Assembly (NCBI GenBank): GCA_023853785.1
Contig: JAJIRX010000648.1
Span: 682,001 to 746,000 of the forward strand
Origin: Psilocybe azurescens
Taxonomy: Eukaryota > Basidiomycota > Agaricomycetes > Agaricales > Agrocybaceae
Direction of reading: 5' to 3'
Length of the DNA: 64,000 nucleotides
This document shows positions 13,101 through 24,066 of this stretch, piece after piece. Each line of letters opens with the position of its first letter. Position 1 is the first letter of the stretch. The translations under genes were made by a program, and so were the position numbers. The notes beneath the pieces were generated by a model. The model did not search any database, was not told where the DNA came from, and saw only the letters and a program-made list of their open reading frames with translations.

Positions 13101-16100
13101 TGTCTGGTGATAGTCTAGGCAATGGTGGTGGGAATGGGAACGGCAACGGGCATGGAAATGGGAAGTACAACAGGGAACGCAAGCTGAGCGAGGCGCCCAT
13201 GCTGGATTTGTCGAGGGTCGCGGAGGAGGCGGAGGAGACTGTGTCGTCGAAAGAGCATCATGGAGGGGGTGCAGGCGGCTATGCGAAGAGGCCGCCGATG
13301 GTCCTGCAGGGGAGGTCGAGGTCGCAGGAGCAGAACATCTTTCTCCCTAGTGGTGACAAGCCGACTGGTGCGGGAGGAGGGGCAGGAGCTGCTGTGCATC
13401 TGCGAAAGGGGAAATGGTCGGATGATTTCCTCGATGCGTTCCAACCGCCTGTTCTTCCTGCTTCTGCCCCTATACCTTCTTATTTACCACCGTCCCAGAG
13501 TCAAAATAAGACCCAACCTCAGTCTATCCCCGCCAAACCACACCATCACCACCCACGTCATCAGCATTTACAGGAGAGAGAGGACTCGTCGCCGTCTTCT
13601 ACGCCTGTGTCTGTCTCACCGCCGAAGAAGCTGGCGATCGTGTCGCGGAGAGTGTCAGGGGAGGGGGTGGGAGGAGAGGGGTGGGGGTGGGGCCTATGCA
13701 CAACTGCCTAGGAGGCCAACACATAAACCAAGGCATAGCACTGATGTGCCAGGCGGCGTGGGTGGAGGGATTGGCGGGTTGAATGGAGGCGGAGGGAGTG
13801 GTCTCCTACCTAAAGAGACGATCTTGCGCCGTGAGGCGAGCCCGGACAGTGCCTCTGCGTCATCATCAAGCAGGGTTATGCCGAGAAGGCATAGCACGAA
13901 GCAGGGCGTTGGGACAACCACGGTGACATCAGCTAACGGTGGTGCTGTAGGGGTCTCTGGGAGGCTTGCGAAGGAGAGCAGTGGCTTGGAGGACCCGCCG
14001 AGTTCTGCGGGGAGTGATGCCCCTGTGCCATTTCCGCGGTCGGTTTCTGCGTTGGGAGATCCGTCGCCGCGATCGTCTTTTGGTGAAGGCGCTGGCGATC
14101 GACCGCGCATGGTGCGGGGAGATTTCAGAGCGATGTGGAAGGGAGTGCAAGGTGGAAGGCGCGGCCGAGCTCGTACGATGAGTTGGGGGCAAAGCCGCAG
14201 CGGTCGAGGTTTGAGAGCATGGTGAATCTGGGCGTGGCGTCTGGGACGACGAGCGCGAGTGATTTGATGTCGCGCGACTCGATAGATGGGAGCGCTGTCA
14301 GGATGAGGCTTGTGGTGCGGGAGGATGGGAAGCCGCCGACGCATTTCGTTAGTCTTTTCACCTCTTGCTCGCTTTATTTCCTTGGAGCTTGGAGTTATGC
14401 TGACTTTTTACTCTCTTTGTCTTCATTCTCAAAATAGCAATTGGGCAATTGCATTGGACGCGGCCAGTTTGGATCCGTGTATCGTGCGCTCAATCTTAAT
14501 ACGGGGCAGATGGTTGCCGTAAAACGTATCAGGCTGGAGGGCCTCAAGGAAGAGGAGGTTACTACCCTCATGCGGGAAGTCGATCTCGTCAAGAGCTTAT
14601 CCCATCCGAGCATAGTTAAATATGAAGGCATGGCACGAGATGACGACACACTAAGCATCGTTCTAGAGTGGGTTTTCTCCCTTCTAATTATCGGCTGTCG
14701 TTTGCTTAATGAAGTATTCGCTTCTCCGTGTGTGTGTCTCTTTTAGGTATGCCGAGAATGGATCCCTCGGACAGACACTTAAGTCTTTCGGCAAGCTCAA
14801 CGAGCGGCTCGTAGCTAGCTACGTGGTCAAGATCCTCGAAGGACTGCATTACCTGCATACTAGCGATGTGGTGCACTGCGATCTCAAGGCAGCGAATATA
14901 TTGACGACGAAGAATGGGAATGTCAAGCTTTCCGATTTCGGAGTGTCACTCAATCTCCGAGCTATGGAGAGAGAGATCAAGGATGTTGCTGGGACGCCGA
15001 ATTGGATGGCTCCAGAGGTTATCGAGCTGAAAGGGGCTTCGACAAAGTCGGATATTTGGTCTTTGGGTTGTACAGTGATCGAGCTTCTGACAGGTCGACC
15101 GCCGTATGCTGAGATCGCGAACAGCATGTCTGGTATGCTTTCTTTCTTTCTCTCGTCTTAGCCCACTGGGGATGCTGTTTACTGATTGAAATTGTTTCTG
15201 GTGTCCATTTTTAGTGATGTTCCGAATTGTCGAGGATAATATGCCTCCCATGCCTGACGGCTGTTCGGAGCTGTTGAAAGACTTCCTCGAGCAGTGTTTC
15301 CATAAGGACCCTACTTGCCGACCCGATGCGGAGACGCTGTGCGAGCATCCTTGGCTGAAGAAGAATTGGGTGGCTTTGAAGGTATTGCATATTCTACGCT
15401 CTTTATTGTAATTTCAAGAAACGGAGGTTTGACAAATACCTTTTTAATCATCTAGGAGCTGCGGCCCCAAGATAGTATCCCGTTCTTGCGGCGGGTCAGT
15501 ACGGATCTTCACAAGTCGGATGCTGTCCGATACCTGGCGCAGCTGGATCTACCAGAGACCCCCGTCTCTGGATCTCCTATGCGTGATTCCCCAATGGGAC
15601 GTCGTGCCTCTGCTTCTTCTGTTCGCCCTGTTGAAGGCGACTTTTCACCTCGTGAACATACGTTCGTGAAGACCACCTTTAGTAAACGTGAGTTTCTTTT
15701 ATTAATGTAAAATCGTTTACGTTTGAGTAAAATCTGTTCTTGATGCAGCGATGATGTGTCGGGTATGCTTGTCGAACGTGAAAAAGAGCGCGGTTTTATG
15801 CTCGCAGTGCAGCCTCATATCACATGTAAAGTGCGCGGACAACGCGCCTCCGACTTGTGACCTGCGAGCACAACTCCTCTTGTATGCGCAGTACGCTGAG
15901 AAAGGAAACCCGACTAGCGTGTACTCCAACCCTGTAGAGTTCCTCAGTGATGTGGGCCAAAATGTCGCCATGTCGGACGTGCCGTTTGTCGACCACAACA
16001 CGCCGAGAACGAGTGTGGACTCACCGCAACCGCCCCTCTCGACGTCGCCCAACGCATTGGAGCATCCGCCTACTGCGTTCAAGTTTATGGCTGCTTTCAA

Positions 16101-16599
16101 GCGATCTCGGTCGAACTTATCCCCCGAGCCTGTCGCAGCGTCCACCTCGTCGACACCCACTCCAACTCCCCCCTCCAAGGACTCGGACGAAGCACCGGCC
16201 AGGCGGCGTGTGCTCCAGAAACGCTCGGAGCGCCCTCAGTCGATGACAAGTAATAGCACCACGCTCAGCAGTCTGCAGAGCGCGGCTACTGCTGCTGAGA
16301 GCTTCTCGAGCCGGCAGAACACTGGGCAGCGGTCGCAGATATCTGGTGGAGGGGAATCTGACAAGGCGAAGAGACCGGTGTCAGACGCTGGGGTGTTGGG
16401 GAAGGGACGACCAAATAAGGCTACTCCAGGGGGGCGGTTGGACAATACGACGACGACGAAAACAAGAACGACTCATAATGATTATCACGATGATACTCAC
16501 ACGAATATTTTACCGGGCGCACTTCCTGCAGATTCTCGCAGCAGGGCCAAGAAACAAAAAAGTAAATCGCCCTCCTCCTCGTCCTGCAACCTTCAGTGA
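10150..16599 (+). CDS. Giant CH - protein kinase - C1 protein of the Cdc15/Cdc7/SepH (STE/STE11) kinase family
   Basis: About 2,000 residues if the frame is followed through. A Ser/Pro-rich N-terminus (from 10150) is followed by a calponin-homology domain around residues 470-565 (EALRDGYVLCQ, intron, LMNKLRQSSIV). A long Ser/Gly/Asn-rich linker leads to a kinase domain near 1380-1630, with glycine loop GRGQFGSVYRAL, VAVKRI lysine, catalytic loop HCDLKAANIL, DFGVSLNL, and GTPNWMAPEV. Then comes a C1-type zinc finger near 1710-1760 (HTFVKTTF, CRVCLSNVKKSAVLCSQC, HVKC) and a basic disordered tail ending at 16599. Kinases of this family act in septation initiation and mitotic exit. Introns lie near 11624-11678, 14347-14439, 14668-14746, 15133-15213, 15380-15456 and 15688-15748. 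Six one-base frame breaks, all in short A, C or G runs upstream of the kinase domain, interrupt the frame (10350, 11001, 11487, 12175, 13678-13692, 14141). They are more likely sequence errors than decay. The Arg of HRD is Cys. Confidence 0.85.
12926..12978 (+). repeat. In-frame Asn-Gly/Tyr-Gly codon repeat in the kinase linker
   Basis: Short tandem repeat of GGNAAC/GGNTAT units (tandem NG and YG dipeptides) inside the low-complexity linker between the CH and kinase domains. A second NG/HG tract lies near 13128-13170. Both keep the reading frame and are probably disordered spacer that can vary in length. Confidence 0.75.
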
Positions 16600-18075
16600 G
16601 AAAGAGAAAACCCAACTGCTTTCTTCACACCTCCTGCTTCGTGGAAAGATATTCCATTGTTTTGTACATACCCTCCTTTACCTCATACTCGACTCTGTTT
16701 TTAAGGTTCCAAGTCTTCCTCTCTTTTACATCGTTGGAAAACTTTTGGTTACAAAATCGCATATCTGTACTTTTAAATCTGCATCGCTTCCTTATTGTTG
16801 TTTTTATCTCCTTTCTTTTTTTTCTCTGTAATTCCCTATGATCTTTTTTGTCTCTCTTCATCCTGGAATCATTCCCCACATTCTCCTCGAATCTCCACCA
16901 TCACCGTCAATTTGACATTCCTCACTAGATCCCCAACTCCTCACAACAAACAATTTCTTCCATCACGGTTGGATTCTGGACTTTCCCCCTCTGCAGTCAT
17001 CGGTAGCTTTTTACACCAGTACATACAATCGCGTCTCCTGGTTTCCCTTTTGCTGGTGGGGTAGTATGGTAGCTTACTTATTCTTTCATATTAGTTTACA
17101 ACCAATCATAGCATTCATTGCTGTACTAACAAGCCTACTAAATTGTCCATTCTAACTTGGACAAGTTGGAAAACCCACAATTGCCTAGATGAATGGGTGC
17201 TACTCCCAAGGCAAAGTAGTCTCGGGCCGCCTGAGCAACTTGAAGCAATCGCTTAGCGCCACTCTTCCTCCCGATTACTACACCTCCAATGACTCTGACA
17301 GTTATAAAGACAACATCGGCCTGCCTATTGCTACTGGACGAGGTGATATCGGCGGGCCATTTTCCAACTTATGTCCTTTACCAGTCTTCGTTGCCTCCTT
17401 AAAGTCCTTGCCTATTCATGGCACTCGGGTTCATTGTTGGTTTATCGATACTTTCTCTGGTGCTACCGGATGCGTACTCTGTGGGCTAGCCGCAACACGA
17501 AATGGAAGCAAATGCCCAAAGCCCATACGCAGTGGGCTTTCTGATAGGCATCTTGTCCCTCGACTTACATTGTACGCATCAACAATGTAACCGCCGCATG
17601 GACAGATTCCAACAAACAACTTACATACTTATCATGCTCAGGGCAAATTAGATTGGTAGAATTCGCCGACGACAGATCTATCATCTTTCGCTACTGATCA
17701 AGCTGCAGTTTCTGACTGAATTCGCAATTCATCAAAAACGGGAGAATAAACGTATATTCAATTTTTCTGATGCACGATACTTTTCTCTGGCACTTCCGCT
17801 GCGTCAGACTCAGTGGGCGCTGGTGTTTCCATAGTAGTGCCCAACTCTGCATGGCATTTGCGAAAGGGCACATCGGTTGTGCAAACTGTCGCCACATATC
17901 GGAAGAAGTACGGCGAGCCAGGATTGAAGGGTGTTTCACAAGACCTCACTGTCGGTGCATCAGGGGTACCTTTTGTCTGTCAGATGCATTGATAAGAATC
18001 GGCTGGCCGTATTTCAGTATAAAGCAATGCAAGCATCCACCTATGGTCTGATCCTCTCCCATATCGATTGATAGC
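16600..18075. other. Intergenic, about 1.5 kb
   Basis: Begins with the pyrimidine-rich 3' flank of the kinase gene. It contains one 133-codon plus-strand frame (17189-17590) with no recognisable motif, no signal peptide and no clear splicing partner; I do not count it as a gene. The last 200 bp hold the promoter of the secreted-protein gene at 18076. No repeats seen. Confidence 0.4.
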
Positions 18076-19357
18076 ATGTTAAGCACTTCGCGGTCATCGC
18101 TCTTGCTGATATTTGGATTTCTCATTGGATTGGTGGTCTCTTCTGCTCTCGAAGGGACCAATGCACAGAGACTAGCTCGAGGTCTTTCTCCCAACCCTCC
18201 CAAATTCATCCGAGACACATCTAATGATCGTACAACTAGGCCAAGTAAAGTTTCGATTTCTCCTCGATATCTACACCAAATGATTAATCGTTTGTCTCTA
18301 CAGCCGCAGAACGGCGTTCTCCTTCTGCTGTTCCTTCTGTTACGTATGCCCGGCCAACAATTCTTTAGCAATCGAATTTGATCACTGACGCGCGCTTAAT
18401 AATTGCCTATTAGACTGACTGGCCGTCTTGAAGTTCGGAACCCTCAGGATGAAAGTGTTCTAGGATATATCAGAAACTGGGCCGGTGGAGGGACGATGTA
18501 TGACTTCAGCCAAGTGTTAAACGATGACGACCAATACTGAATTGCCACCAGTAGCGGAATAAATGCTCTTGGCCCGGATGAAGAATTGCATGTCAAGTTG
18601 ACCTTTGCTCCGAGCCATCCAACAAAAATCAATATCCTGGCTACGGTAAGCACCGCTTTGAGTTGGCTTTGAGCTTTAGCAGCAGACATCTAACGGTTTG
18701 GTTTATTGAGAACCCCGCATTCCCTGCACCTTTTTATGTTGGAGCAGGGACCTTTTCTACCAATTTCGTCCCAGAACTTGCTGTAGGAAGTCGGCAGTAT
18801 GCAACTTCTCTTGATCGGCCAATCAGAACACTTATCGTTTCTCCACAGGACTGTGGCATTTACCAACGTAGAACAAAGTAAGTCTTCAGCATATTATCAA
18901 TTTAAGATGAAATTGTAACATACATTTTGAAACCTTTCTTCTAGCCCCAGGAGGCGCACATCCGACCATACCTCCAGCGCGGGACGCCTACGTGGAGTCT
19001 TCCATTTGGTCCATCAATACGAACACCCACGAACTACAAGGTAGAACTCAAATGTCGTCACAGCAACTTTTGCTCATGCCAAGGTTTCAAAGCGCATTGG
19101 ATTAATGAAGATGGTTCCAAACCTCCAACAGTTATTGCGTACGATATTCGTGAGGTATATTAGAAGTTCTCCCATTGGTGACTCCTATCTGACCTCAGAG
19201 ATAACTCAGAACGAGATTTTCTTTGTCGGCGATATCGCCGCCTACAATCTCAATAACGACTTGCCAGCTTCTGCGGTCGTAAGTCAAGAACATTGTATCT
19301 CTGAAAAGATCTGATCTATAAATCAAACAGCAACTTTTCGTCGTTCCGCTAGCATAG
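18076..19357 (+). CDS. Secreted protein of an agaricomycete family with NAQRLARGL motif, unknown function
   Basis: Starts with a signal peptide (MLSTSRSSLLLIFGFLIGLV, cleavage probably near SSALEG), directly followed by TNAQRLARGLSPNPP. The body is built from many small exons. Visible pieces are GRLEVRNPQDESVLGYIRNW, ELHVKLTF, TNPAFPAPFYVGAG, TVAFTNVEQTPPGGAHP, SSIWSINTNTHELQ, AHWINEDGSKPP and a last exon ending QLFVVPLA before the stop at 19357. A signal peptide, an N-A-Q-R-x-A-R-G-L stretch and a beta-rich body ending in IW-SINxxTxEL is a pattern I associate with many secreted agaricomycete proteins of unknown function. At least six introns are needed. The junction between the exon ending near 18800 and the exon starting near 18849 could not be placed in frame by eye, so a splice site or one base there is misread. 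The product is probably extracellular or cell-wall associated. Confidence 0.7.
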
Positions 19358-19558
19358 GCATAGATCGGCTCAGAACATCATGACTTTGAAATGGACATGT
19401 TACACTTTTGGACTACTGAACTAGTTACGCTCGCCAATGGACTATGCTAATCGTTCTCAGAACGATCACATTCTTGCTATTGCCGTTCTGGTTCCCCCCT
19501 AGTAAAAAAATTGGACTTCAAAATAAATACACCCGTCTTCGCCATAGTATTCCATCTT

Positions 19559-21162
19559 CTACTCTGGGAATGCCTGAGAGCGAACTGCTTTGATCCAGGA
19601 CGCTGCCGCATCAGGGAACTGGTAATAAGTAAAAGAAACATCAATTGCGGTTCTCCGTGAAAAGCATTGCAGCTACAAGCTCACCTCCCACACCATAACT
19701 CCAGCACCTACAAAATGGGTCGTAAATGAGCGTCAAGCAATCAGATCTATAATAGGACTTACTCCACCCTTTCGCCTTCGCCTGCGAAACACACGATGCA
19801 AGAGTTGAAGTCGACATGAACCCTTCACTTGCATCCGAGGTCAAGGCGGGCTTTCCAATGACAAGCTTAGAGAGTGGGACACCGCTTGCAGCAATCTGAA
19901 AAAGGGACGATTGAGGCCAGGTGTTGGACGAGGCCGTTAGGAGCCCGGTACAAGTTGTGTATTCAGTCGATCCCTCTGTGTGGGTTTAGAAGCAGAAGAC
20001 AAATTATAGCTAATGAACCCACGGTTATAAAACTATGTTGACAATCGCGTAAATATGGAGAAAATAGCACACATCGCCATGAATAGACTTGCCTGTACAT
20101 TGTACCAGTCAATCAAACTTCCGACCGTGGAATGAACCTTTAGATAGGCGCCTCCTCCAAATTTCCCAGGAGAGAACCTTGTAGAGTTCATAACCGTAAG
20201 TAGCGTGCCATGGTACTCATTGCTGATGAATTTTTACCAAGGTGCAACAGCTATAAATGTGATTAGATTGTCTCGAATGACGCATTGCATTGCTAAAAAT
20301 ATACTTACGAGCATGTGTCAAAGATAAGTTCCCTGCGGGAGTTGGGTTCTCAGCTGAGTTGTAAAAGATGCCAACCAAGCCTGAAAAGCGACGTCAGTGC
20401 ATAAACCTCGAATAATTCATAAATGACGTACTTCTCCCTTTCCATTGCCAGCATTAATCGCGTCAAAATCCTGGCATGAATTTAGTTACCGCTCACAGAA
20501 ATCTCTAAAAGATGCTCACTTCATAATCTACATCAACTCCATCAAGTTGATAGTTCTTGACCCAGGCAGCCATAGTATTCGCAGTAGCCACGGGATCGGC
20601 GCCATTAGTAGTCGGCGCATCTGTTGAACCGAATACAGATACAATGAGCTTGATCCCCGCTGCTGCGTACTGCGATTTGATAGTTGTCCGTTGGGAATTG
20701 CTCAGTGTCGTCCACTCCTGCGCCTATGTCAAGAGTTAATCTAGAGTAACTCCATATCCATATTTCAATGTTAAACAAACCTTATCAAAGGCACCGTTTG
20801 TCAAGAGGAATGATAGAGCGCTGTAAATGCACATTGCCCGTCAGACCCTGAGCTATTGTGTCGTCAGATAATCAAAAACATACAAGACGTTGAATCCCTG
20901 TACGAAAAATCACATTAATTCAGATAATATTTGATCATGTATTGTATACCTGAATCTGAGATACTGGTGGTGGTCCAGTTTCCCCGGAGACGGGCGCGTC
21001 GCTGTAGATCACAAAATGAGGGGCGGCAGGTACAGCAGCTTTTGCGTCAGAGATAAATTTGACAGCCGTTTCGCTCATGTTATGAGTGTGTGGCTCCAGC
21101 GGATATCCACTGATACCGACAAGACTCAACAACCCTGCGAACACAGCAAAAGCAGTTTTCAT
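19559..21162 (-). CDS. GH18 chitinase-like glycoside hydrolase, copy 1
   Basis: Secreted protein of roughly 340 residues with many introns. It has a signal peptide at 21162 (MKTAFAVFAGLLSLVG), then PAAPHFVIYSD, LSFLLTNGAFDKAQEW, the GH18 catalytic motif DGVDVDYE (acid Glu is the last residue), QLRTQL, APWFSPGKFGGGAYLKV and a C-terminal GAGVMVWE strand typical of the GH18 barrel. The stop is at 19559. GH18 enzymes of this form cleave chitin or N-glycan GlcNAc-GlcNAc links; chitinase and endo-beta-N-acetylglucosaminidase cannot be separated by eye. One intron uses a GC donor (20087-20092), and a 10-nt micro-exon lies at 20023-20032. The frame breaks at an A run on the plus strand (20320-20322), where the paralogue reads QGTYLLTHA; one base appears to be missing. 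The tandem paralogue lies 1.3 kb upstream. Confidence 0.87.
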
Positions 21163-22422
21163 AGCAGTAGAGTGTTCAATGGAATTTAGCTGGGATGAAC
21201 GGTCGGTTGGGCCAATTTCTCGTCACTCTTCATGCGACTTATATACAGCTCTCCGGGAAGACCATCCTATCTTTGTGGTAGTCATTCAGAGCCATTTCCA
21301 TCATTTGACCTCTAGGAAAAGAGTGCATGTGCGGAGTTGCAAGCAGTCCATATGGTTTGTTGCAGTCTATAGCATATGCGAAGCTAAAAAGCATATCTAT
21401 GTGGAAGACAAAATGTTCTTGAAGACAACATATTTAGGAATGTGTGTTCAACGGGAATACGAGGCCTGGGTCCCGGTTCCGAAGGATAGCACAGAAGGAA
21501 ATGGAGGCCATAAGGTCCTGGGTGAATTGGCCAGAGATATTGCAGACTTTCGCCGAGCAACCGAAGAATATAACGTTGTCAGGAGACCTCAGCGTGTGGT
21601 ATCTAGCACCCTGACGAGTGTAATGCAATAGATACGAGTCATTCATTTATTGTCCTTGTGATTGCCAGCGAAACGAGCGTCTTTCTGCTAAACCAAAACT
21701 GGTGTACGCCTTCAGCAAGATGATTGTCAGCTCAAGACTTGAATCTACAGAGCTTTTATGGGCATACATATAATTTCAGAGCGTGCATAGTACCATTCAG
21801 AAGTATCAAATATAGCCAACGCTGGTCCAAATCCGAGTAACAAAGTACCGAGCTTGCTACGTGGCTGCAAGACCAAAGAAGCGTGAGATAAGTTTCCAGT
21901 AAGGAAGGTTTGTTGTACTGTTGCTCCACAAGTTTTGATGTCTACCAATTATCTATCCGTGAGTCCTTAAAATAAAAGGTCGACACGCATTTTTTTAACA
22001 CAATGGTCTTGATGAATAGTGATTGTTGTCGAAAAGTTATTTTGAGGTAGAAAATGGAACGGCGGTTGAGCCGAAACCCTTTGAATCGCTTGAACACTTG
22101 ACACAGAAATTTTACAGAAGTAGTATCACTGAACCCCCTTACGACAGAAATTTTTCTTCGAAGCAAGTGCAAGGTTTTCTCAGGATTGAATGGGACGGAC
22201 TCCCGAACTAATGCTGCGATTTGTATCTACCATCCCATAACATTTTTGCGAGAAAATGGTAGCATAGTTTCCGACTCCCGAAATATTGTACACATATACG
22301 TTCCATTTGATTCACAGACGAAGAAAAAAAGCATAAAGGGCATAAAATACAACCAACAAAGTTTCGGTGGGCGTCTAGCGCCAGGGAAATTTCTAAAGGA
22401 AGAATGTGGCTTCGCCTGGCAA
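21163..22422. other. Intergenic between the two GH18 genes
   Basis: About 1.26 kb containing the promoter of GH18 copy 1 and the 3' flank of copy 2. The plus-strand frame 21086-21631 overlaps the copy 1 signal-peptide exon antisense and has no recognisable domain. No duplicated promoter block beyond the TATA element was seen. Confidence 0.45.
21239..21246 (-). promoter_or_regulatory. TATA box of GH18 copy 1
   Basis: Minus-strand TATATAAG about 80 bp upstream of the start codon at 21162. An equivalent element sits at nearly the same distance from the start of the paralogue, supporting function. Confidence 0.55.
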
Positions 22423-24066
22423 TTAAACAGGCCAAGACAGAGAACGGACAGAGGTTATCCAGGATGAAGTGGCTCTAGGATACTACAGATGCAGATCAGG
22501 GACCCGTTATGAAGTATATTAAATTCAGGCTTTTAAGGCTTACCTCCCAAACCATTGCACCACCAGCTAAAGGCCACGTATAAATACATCAGAGAGAGAC
22601 TTATAAGGTAACTGATAAATACTCACTCCATCCTTTATTCTTAGCTTGTTGTAAGCAACTGGCGAGGGTCGAAGTCGACATGAACCCGTTGCTAGCATCA
22701 CTTGCGGTAGCCGGTTTGCCGATGACAATTTTCTCCAGCGGTACGCCGTTTGCAGAAATTTGGAAAACAGCAGTCTGTGGCCATGTGCTCGAAGATGTGG
22801 TGAGAAGGTTTGCGCATGTGGTATACTCAGATGTACCCTCTACATTGGTTTGACTCGGTTATCAGCCCTAAGTTATTAATAGATGAAGCTCTCGAGTACT
22901 TACGATTATAGAACTAATACATAAGATAACGTTTATTTTAGTAGGAGCAGGGGCGAAAGATACAACAAAGAAAATTGCATACCTGGATATTGTACCAGTC
23001 AATAAGACTTCCGACCGAGGAGTGGACTTTGAGATAACCCCCGCCGCCCCACTGGGTCGGAGAGAACCTAATTTGGTGGTCGGTTCACGTCATTGAATAC
23101 CTAGAAAGACAAACGACCGCTTACCATGGGGCTACAGCTAATTCAAAATGGGAATTGCTCGTCAGACACCTGATTGTGTTGGGGGTGAAAATTTGTCTTA
23201 CGAGCATGGGTCAGCAGATATGTTCCCTGGGGAAGCTGGGTTCGTAGTTGCTTGGTGAACGAGATTAGCCATGCCTATCCGAAGTCACTTGAGAAAGGCC
23301 AATTGAGAACAACAGAAAAAGTTTACCTCGGCTTTGCCGTCTCCTGCGTCGAAAGCATTAAAATCCTTCGGCGATGATCAACATGTGATCTGCAAGTGAT
23401 TGGGCATAGGAACCTACCTCATAATCAACATCAATGCCATCCAACTGATATTTCTTGACCCAAGCTGCCATTGTATTTGCAGTGGCGACGGGATCCGCGT
23501 TGGTAGAAGTAGGAACATCGGTTGATCCAAAAACGGATACCACAAGCTTGATGCCAGCAGACGCGTACTGTGATTTGATGGTAGTGCGTTGTGCATCTGT
23601 GAATGTCGTCCACTCGTATGCCTAATGCTCGAATTGAGACGATTGCAAATCTTGGAATAGAAACAATAGTGCCAGTACCTTATCCCAGGCACCTTCAATG
23701 AGAAGGAACGATAATGCGCTGCCACGAGGAGGTCAAAAGGTATTCATAACTTTGAAAAAACTCCGCAATAAATGCGCCTACAAAACGTTGAATCCCTGTC
23801 AAAAGATATTCATTACTATGCGGCCAGAAATCTGTATAAGATGTCCTTACTTTGATAGCAGACGCCGCAGGAGGCCCGGTTGTCGAGGGGTCATAAGAAT
23901 CGGCGTAAACAACGAAATGCGGCGCTGCTGGCGTCGCGCGCTTCAAGACTTCTCTAGCATTATGATCAAGCAGATCCAATGCCGTCGTAGCATTAGCGGG
24001 AAATGCGGATGCACTGCAGATTGCAATGATCGGAATTGCGAAGATCCCAAGAGAGGTGATTTTCAT
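22423..24066 (-). CDS. GH18 chitinase-like glycoside hydrolase, copy 2
   Basis: Tandem paralogue of the gene at 19559-21162, with the same exon plan. Signal peptide from 24066 (MKITSLGIFAIPIIAICSAS), a short pro-like segment ending LKRATPAAPHF, then VVYADSYD, LSFLLIEGAWDK, YEWTTFTDAQRTTIKSQY, catalytic DGIDVDYE, QLPQGTYLLTHA, PVAPWFSPTQWGGGGYLKV, SDASNGFMSTSTLASC and GAMVWE. The last exon begins at a TATCCT after a cag/tag acceptor and ends at 22423. Unlike copy 1, every exon joins without a frame break, and all introns seen use GT donors. Only copy 2 has a dibasic LKR site before the mature domain, a possible Kex2 cleavage point. Secreted, about 350 residues; substrate unproven. Confidence 0.88.

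Noticed and set aside
13260..14225. 321-codon plus-strand frame treated as a separate gene
   Set aside because: Its second half is the linker of the kinase protein in a shifted frame; the first half is a shadow. A one-base repair at 13678-13692 joins it to the upstream kinase frame.
17189..17590. 133-codon plus-strand frame between the kinase and the secreted-protein gene
   Set aside because: No recognisable motif, no signal peptide, no splice partner and no family pattern. It could be a lineage-specific gene, but nothing supports that.
21086..21631. 181-codon plus-strand frame
   Set aside because: Overlaps the first exon and promoter of GH18 copy 1 antisense; no domain.
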